Shown one piece after another: positions 59,557 to 64,000 of a stretch of 64,000 bases of DNA. The stretch comes from Syncephalis plumigaleata (Eukaryota > Zoopagomycota > Zoopagomycetes > Zoopagales > Piptocephalidaceae). The first letter of the stretch is position 1; the number at the start of each line of letters is the position of its first letter. The stretch is taken from positions 434,001 through 498,000 of the forward strand of contig JAIXMF010000006.1 of assembly GCA_025201365.1 (NCBI GenBank), written 5' to 3'. Under the pieces are notes generated by a model. That model had not been told where the DNA came from. It saw only the letters and a program-made list of their open reading frames with translations, and did no database searches. Both the position numbers and the translations under genes were made by a program.

Positions 59557-60595
59557 TTATTCAGTTAATGTGCCAGTGGCAGTAGCAGCAGCTCCTTCGT
59601 CATGATCCCCGTTGAACTCGCCTGCTTCATCGTTGTTGTCGTTCACTCGTCCTTCGACATCATCATCGGCATGAGGACAGTTACGTGCGATATGACCGGT
59701 TTCATTGCAAGAATAGCAGGTCTTGCCTCCACTCTCATCTCTAGGTGGTTGATCGCAATCGCGTGCGATATGTCCGGTTTTGTTGCAGTTGTAGCACTTG
59801 ATGCCTTCCGCTTTACAGTCGCGCGAGTAATGTCCGTTCCTGCCGCAGTTAAAACACTTGATCGAGCTACGACACTCACGTGCTACATGTCCGTATTTGT
59901 GACAAGTGAAGCACTTTGAGTCGCTGTTGACTTGACAATCACGAGCAAAGTGATTATAGCCGTTGCATTTATAGCATACTACTTTGTTGCCACCGCCATA
60001 GCCGCCGCCATTTCTACGTGGCACTCCACCACCACGGTTAGAATGACAATCGCGTGCCAAATGGCCCTAATCAATAGACAAACGAATAAAGAAGCACAAA
60101 TTAGTCTAATATTATTGTTGATAATTGTGTACTTACAGGATTACCACATGTATAGCAAACATCTCGAGAGTTACGCGAATTGTTACCGGGCGATGGATAA
60201 CTGCGACGTGTTGGACGCTTCATTCGGGTGTTTGTTGGATTGGGACAGTCAGCCTGTAGATGTCCAACTACACGCCCCATCAGAGTACTATTGCGTCAGC
60301 ACTAGTAGACCACACTACAACTACACCGAGGAGTATGAGATGCATTCACATATCGCTTACCTTCACCGCAGCTAAAGCATTGTTTAGCATCATCAGAACG
60401 TGGCTCGGGACATTCCGTGGCTTCGTGGCCTGATTGCTTACAGTTATAGCAGAGACGCTCCGATTCAGGACAAGCATCGGAAAAGTGGCCCACTAATAGT
60501 TTAGGTATATGATAAGACAACTAGTATAAATACAAATACATCGCTCATTACTTACCGTTGCCGCATTTGAAACAACTCTTAGTACGATAACGCAT
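59557..60595 (-). CDS. GIS2: CCHC zinc-knuckle nucleic-acid-binding protein, Gis2/CNBP-like, nine knuckles
   Basis: Single-stranded RNA/DNA-binding protein; Gis2/CNBP associates with mRNAs and translation and binds G-rich sequences. Four exons; ATG at 60595 (MRYRTKSCFKCGN). Each knuckle is C-x2-C-x4-H-x4-C: CFKCGNVGHFSDAC, CYNCKQSGHEATEC, CFSCGEVGHLQADC, CYTCGNPGHLARDC, CYKCNGYNHFARDC, CFTCHKYGHVAREC, CFNCGRNGHYSRDC, CYNCNKTGHIARDC and CYSCNETGHIARNC. That is nine, against seven in yeast Gis2 and human CNBP. A Gly/Arg stretch (RGGGVPRRNGGGYGGG) lies between knuckles 4 and 5. The C-terminus is acidic (DDDVEGRVNDNNDEAG) and not zinc-binding. The first knuckle is split across exons 1 and 2. Confidence 0.93.
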
Positions 60596-61713
60596 GGTGG
60601 ATTATTGCTTTATAGCCGGGGAAAGTATAAGTATCGTACGAACTCACGTACACACTAGTAGATCTTACAAGAGAACGCGTGTATTAACAATAACGACAAT
60701 AACACAGTTTAAGTAACTGCTAGTATTCACTATTACGACGTCAACAACTGCTTCTGCTGCTACGCCAGTCAAAGAACCTCAACAACACGACAACACAACA
60801 ACACTACACCTTCAAGTGCAACAGTGAAGTAATAAGAACAATAAGCGTAGAAGTAAGTAGATGTGTTAGTAGAGTAGTGGAGGTAAGTAAAATGAGAGTG
60901 GAGTGATAGTTGTAATAGTAATAGGAACCAAAAGGTGAGGAGAATATACCACCTAGTTATGTGAAAGCGTGTCTACAACGACGCAACATCATTCACCGTC
61001 TACCCAACTGACCATTTCATTCATTCGCACTAATGCATGCATGCATCCTCTCGTTAGCTTGGCTGTTGGATGGGAATATACACGTAGTGTGGTGTGTGCG
61101 TATGTGCGCATTATACATGCAATAATATATGCTATGTATATCGAGTGTATACCATTCACAGACGAGAACCAATATAGTTTCTAATAGCAAACTAGAATGA
61201 TATTATGCGTACATACATTAGAATTGCATAGCTGATTGGATCAATGGTCATCAAGGGCCTTACCCTTGCCTATATGACATGTTGTTTGTTTATGAACAGG
61301 AACGCGCGTATACAACACACACACCTATGTTCATTGACACTCACAAAGTGTACGTGTTATATTGTGCACGAGCGAGTAAATCAATACAATCGCGCCACTA
61401 TTACTACCGCTATTAAAAACAACAACGATCATTATTGTTACTTGTTACAACACGTCTAACTAAAGTAACAGCCATCTTACTCGCTGTATTGTTATGCTTA
61501 CTGGTTACTACGTGTGGCAAAGACCAGCCTTCCTAATCATTCGCTCGTTCTCTTATTGATTGTCAACTTTCTTGCACACACCCACTCCTAGAACAAAATA
61601 GTACAAGTGTCAATATCTGGTTCGGTAAGACACTATGCATATACTTGTATGTATGCATGTATGTATATATTGTTGACGTGTTAGTTCCACAGCATATTAT
61701 ATATATAGCAACA
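60596..61713. other. Divergent intergenic region, 1.1 kb
   Basis: Between GIS2 and the Myb-type gene. Contains GTAGAAGTAAGTAG-like repeats near 60850, AAACAACAACG near 61425, and an ATATATAT just upstream of the ATG at 61714. Open frames here are short and without recognisable domains. Confidence 0.5.
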
Positions 61714-64000
61714 ATGGAGACCGTTGAGCACGAGTTGGAATCAACGCCTACACCACCACCTATTCTCTTTGAACAGTTATCGCCGCTATCTACAGAAGGT
61801 ACTAGTGTGTATCTGTATTTGTGTATGTATGTAGCATATTGCTAAACAATCCTGATAATTAGGCGAGACTATAACAACTGAACCAGTACAAGTACCATTG
61901 TCAGATTCCTTACTATCAGTCGATAATTACTACATGGATGCCGAGGCTAGTCGTTTGCGTTCATTTACTTATGTAGATAGTGATCGCGTAACGGATGTTT
62001 TAGGCATGAAATACTTGTATGGTGAGCGAGACCATGCATTAAAAGAGACTATAGCATGCATTCAACAAGAGGTAAACAGCATAAAAGATGTCATTGTTCA
62101 TTAGATTAAATCGCTCTACTAGATAACTGATTGGGATGATGATACGCAATGGCGTATTGATATATGGAAACAACCTCGATTCAATGGTGGCAGCATTCAT
62201 GATTCTGATAGTAAACACATATGCAATATCTGGAATGTCAAATACAAGCAATGAACGAGCAACAAGTAAGATATGCCGTAAGTTGATGATATAATGATTT
62301 ACATGCATTGATGACACCATTACTAATATGAATGAACATATAGCTCACTGAAGCCATGTTACGTATAAAGCGATACGAGATTATGATTCATGAGCAACGT
62401 ATTGAATTGGAAAAACATGTAAGTAAAACGATAATATCAAAATGAGAAATGCAATTGACATGATTGTTATCATTTTTATGTAGCGTAAAACAATAGTACA
62501 ACAGTGTAGCATATCCACTTCCGCACAAATTGAACAACTCCAACAACATTATGCTCATAAAGTAAGTATGGCTATAAATTCTATTACCAATCAATCTAAT
62601 GATAATATAATGGAAAAAGGAACAGGAAAGGGAGCTGCAACATGCGTGGAGTTGCGTCTTAAAGCACAAGAAGTACAGGCATTATCCAAACGGGTCAATC
62701 TACTAAAGACTAGTATTCAGGCTAAAATGGACAGTCAACTCGATGCCGCTGAACGTATAAATCAGATTGAAGCCATGACGGTGGATGATCGAAAACACTA
62801 TTGAAAGAGCAACGTGCACTACGAAGAAAGGTACTCCTAGCAATACTAGTAATACTACATGAATGCTGTCTACTTACATTTGCTTCTAGTTACGTGCCTC
62901 AGAGACTAGAGTACATCATGCTCATGAGTATATCGGTAGTTTACGCGGACAACTACTTGACTATCAGCGTGCATTTGGTATATTACACCTGCCTAATGAC
63001 AATAATGATGCTGATGCCGACGATGATTATGTAAGTCTAATTGATCTAATACAATAATGATAGCACATTAATAAATACGTGAATATGAATAGAAATCATG
63101 AAAATGAATACACAAAGACTATCTACCGACATAACAAGAGATACAAATAGCAATCACAATAACTATCATGGCATGGATAGTTATGAAGATCGATCTGGTC
63201 TGGATAATCTGGCATCTGTAGCAGAGAGTCTAATGTACTCGGATCAGCATATTCCCTCCGAGATAACTGCATCTCAGTCTTCGCAACCTGACTCAATAAT
63301 AACCAATTATAGCGTAACCGATCATCATACACATAACAGGGAACAGTCTAGTCATTCTAACGATTTAATGACAACAGACAATGGCAACCATATTAGTATT
63401 GACAATACTAATACTAATAATGGTGATGGCAATGATGATTTCTCTACAGAAAGTGAAGATGGCCTACCTGAACCTGGTACTAAACGGAAACAGGTTCGTA
63501 GTATTTGATTGAGCATTGCTTTTACCGTGCCTAATATCTAATCATTGTTACAGTTGGTTAGTTCACGATCAAGTTCGTATCCCATGATGTCAGAATCGAG
63601 ACACGGTACACATCCGCCAGTCTATTTGAGGAACACGCCACTCTCGCAGGAAATGTCCAGTGATATGCTTGCCTCTACACGCGAATCATTGTCTCGACCA
63701 TTAGTTCGACCATTCACCAATTCTGGTAGTAATGCACAACTCACCACACCAACAACATCATTGCAGGGAAGCAAGAGCAAAGCTACGTCTGCACGAATGC
63801 CACGCAGTAAAACGGTCGAGGTACCCCCACGACCTCGTGTGCTTCATGTTCGCTGGACACAGGTGGAGGATGAACTGCTACGACAAGCTGTTGAAGAATT
63901 CGGCGAACTAGGCGGTTCCTGGACACTCATTGCCTCGCGAGTACCAGGTCGCAGTTCATCGCAGTGTCGACATCGCTGGTTTAGAATTAGAACGAGTGAG
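61714..64000 (+). CDS. Coiled-coil plus Myb/SANT protein, 3' end cut off by window
   Basis: From ATG 61714 (METVEHELESTPTPPPILFE) the N-terminal third spreads over many short exons of coiled-coil character: ALKETIACIQQ, YLECQIQAMNEQQ, AMLRIKRYEIMIHEQRIELE, AQIEQLQQHYAHK and ELRLKAQEVQALSKRVNLLK. A Ser/Thr/Asp-rich linker follows (63096-63810). At about 63840 a Myb/SANT repeat starts, VRWTQVEDELLRQAVEEFGE, then SWTLIASRVPGRSSSQCRHR, with the Trp residues in place; the window ends just after it. A DNA-binding or snRNA-activating (SNAPc4-like) protein is possible, but the family cannot be fixed without the 3' half. Two missing A's, in the runs at 62213-62215 and 62792-62795, break the frame in the coiled-coil part. 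Confidence 0.7.

Overview
This window is nuclear DNA from a fungus. Genes are dense, on both strands, and cut by many short introns (about 40-100 nt, mostly GT...AG). The products include several fungal or fungus-typical proteins: DASH subunit Ask1, Svf1, a Boi-type SH3/SAM/PH protein, Dug3, a Vnx1-type exchanger, Gis2 and a HAM1-like protein. A textbook U12-type AT-AC intron in the ELP4 gene argues for an early-diverging (zygomycete-grade) fungus, because the minor spliceosome is missing from nearly all Dikarya. A Zoopagomycota-like organism (Syncephalis/Piptocephalis type) is my inference, not something the sequence proves.

Left part (1-12.2 kb): the 3' part of a CDF zinc transporter, a HAM1-like protein, an orphan 3' exon of ribosomal protein uL29 (RPL35), a small secreted coiled-coil protein with a clear TATA box, a Ser/Thr-rich disordered protein, and an F-box protein with four SUMO-interaction-like motifs. 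Middle left (12.2-25.9 kb): a very long Sec7-PH protein (ARF-GEF family) whose catalytic glutamate looks replaced, a seven-exon coiled-coil gene divergent from ELP4, a small transposase-like remnant, and a Boi-like SH3-SAM-PH-CH polarity protein. A gene-poor stretch follows (25.9-29.7 kb).

Middle right (29.7-47.8 kb): the first of two paralogous seven-TM proteins, argininosuccinate synthase, Dug3 glutamine amidotransferase, phosphomannose isomerase, a NDUFAF7/MidA-type methyltransferase, a mitochondrial PPR-like protein, a PHO84-type phosphate transporter and Svf1. Right part (47.8-64 kb): Ask1 (badly frame-broken in this sequence), the second seven-TM paralog, checkpoint clamp subunit Rad9, a Vnx1-type cation/H+ exchanger, a nine-knuckle Gis2/CNBP protein, and the 5' part of a coiled-coil plus Myb/SANT gene that runs off the end.

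The genes do not form a cluster or one pathway; most are housekeeping. The main points of interest are the U12 intron, the altered Sec7 active site, the SIM-bearing F-box protein, the paralogous seven-TM pair, the RPL35 fragment, and a recurring pattern of single-base frame breaks in conserved genes that looks like base-run errors in the assembly but is densest in ASK1. No CRISPR, rRNA, tRNA or intact mobile element was found.
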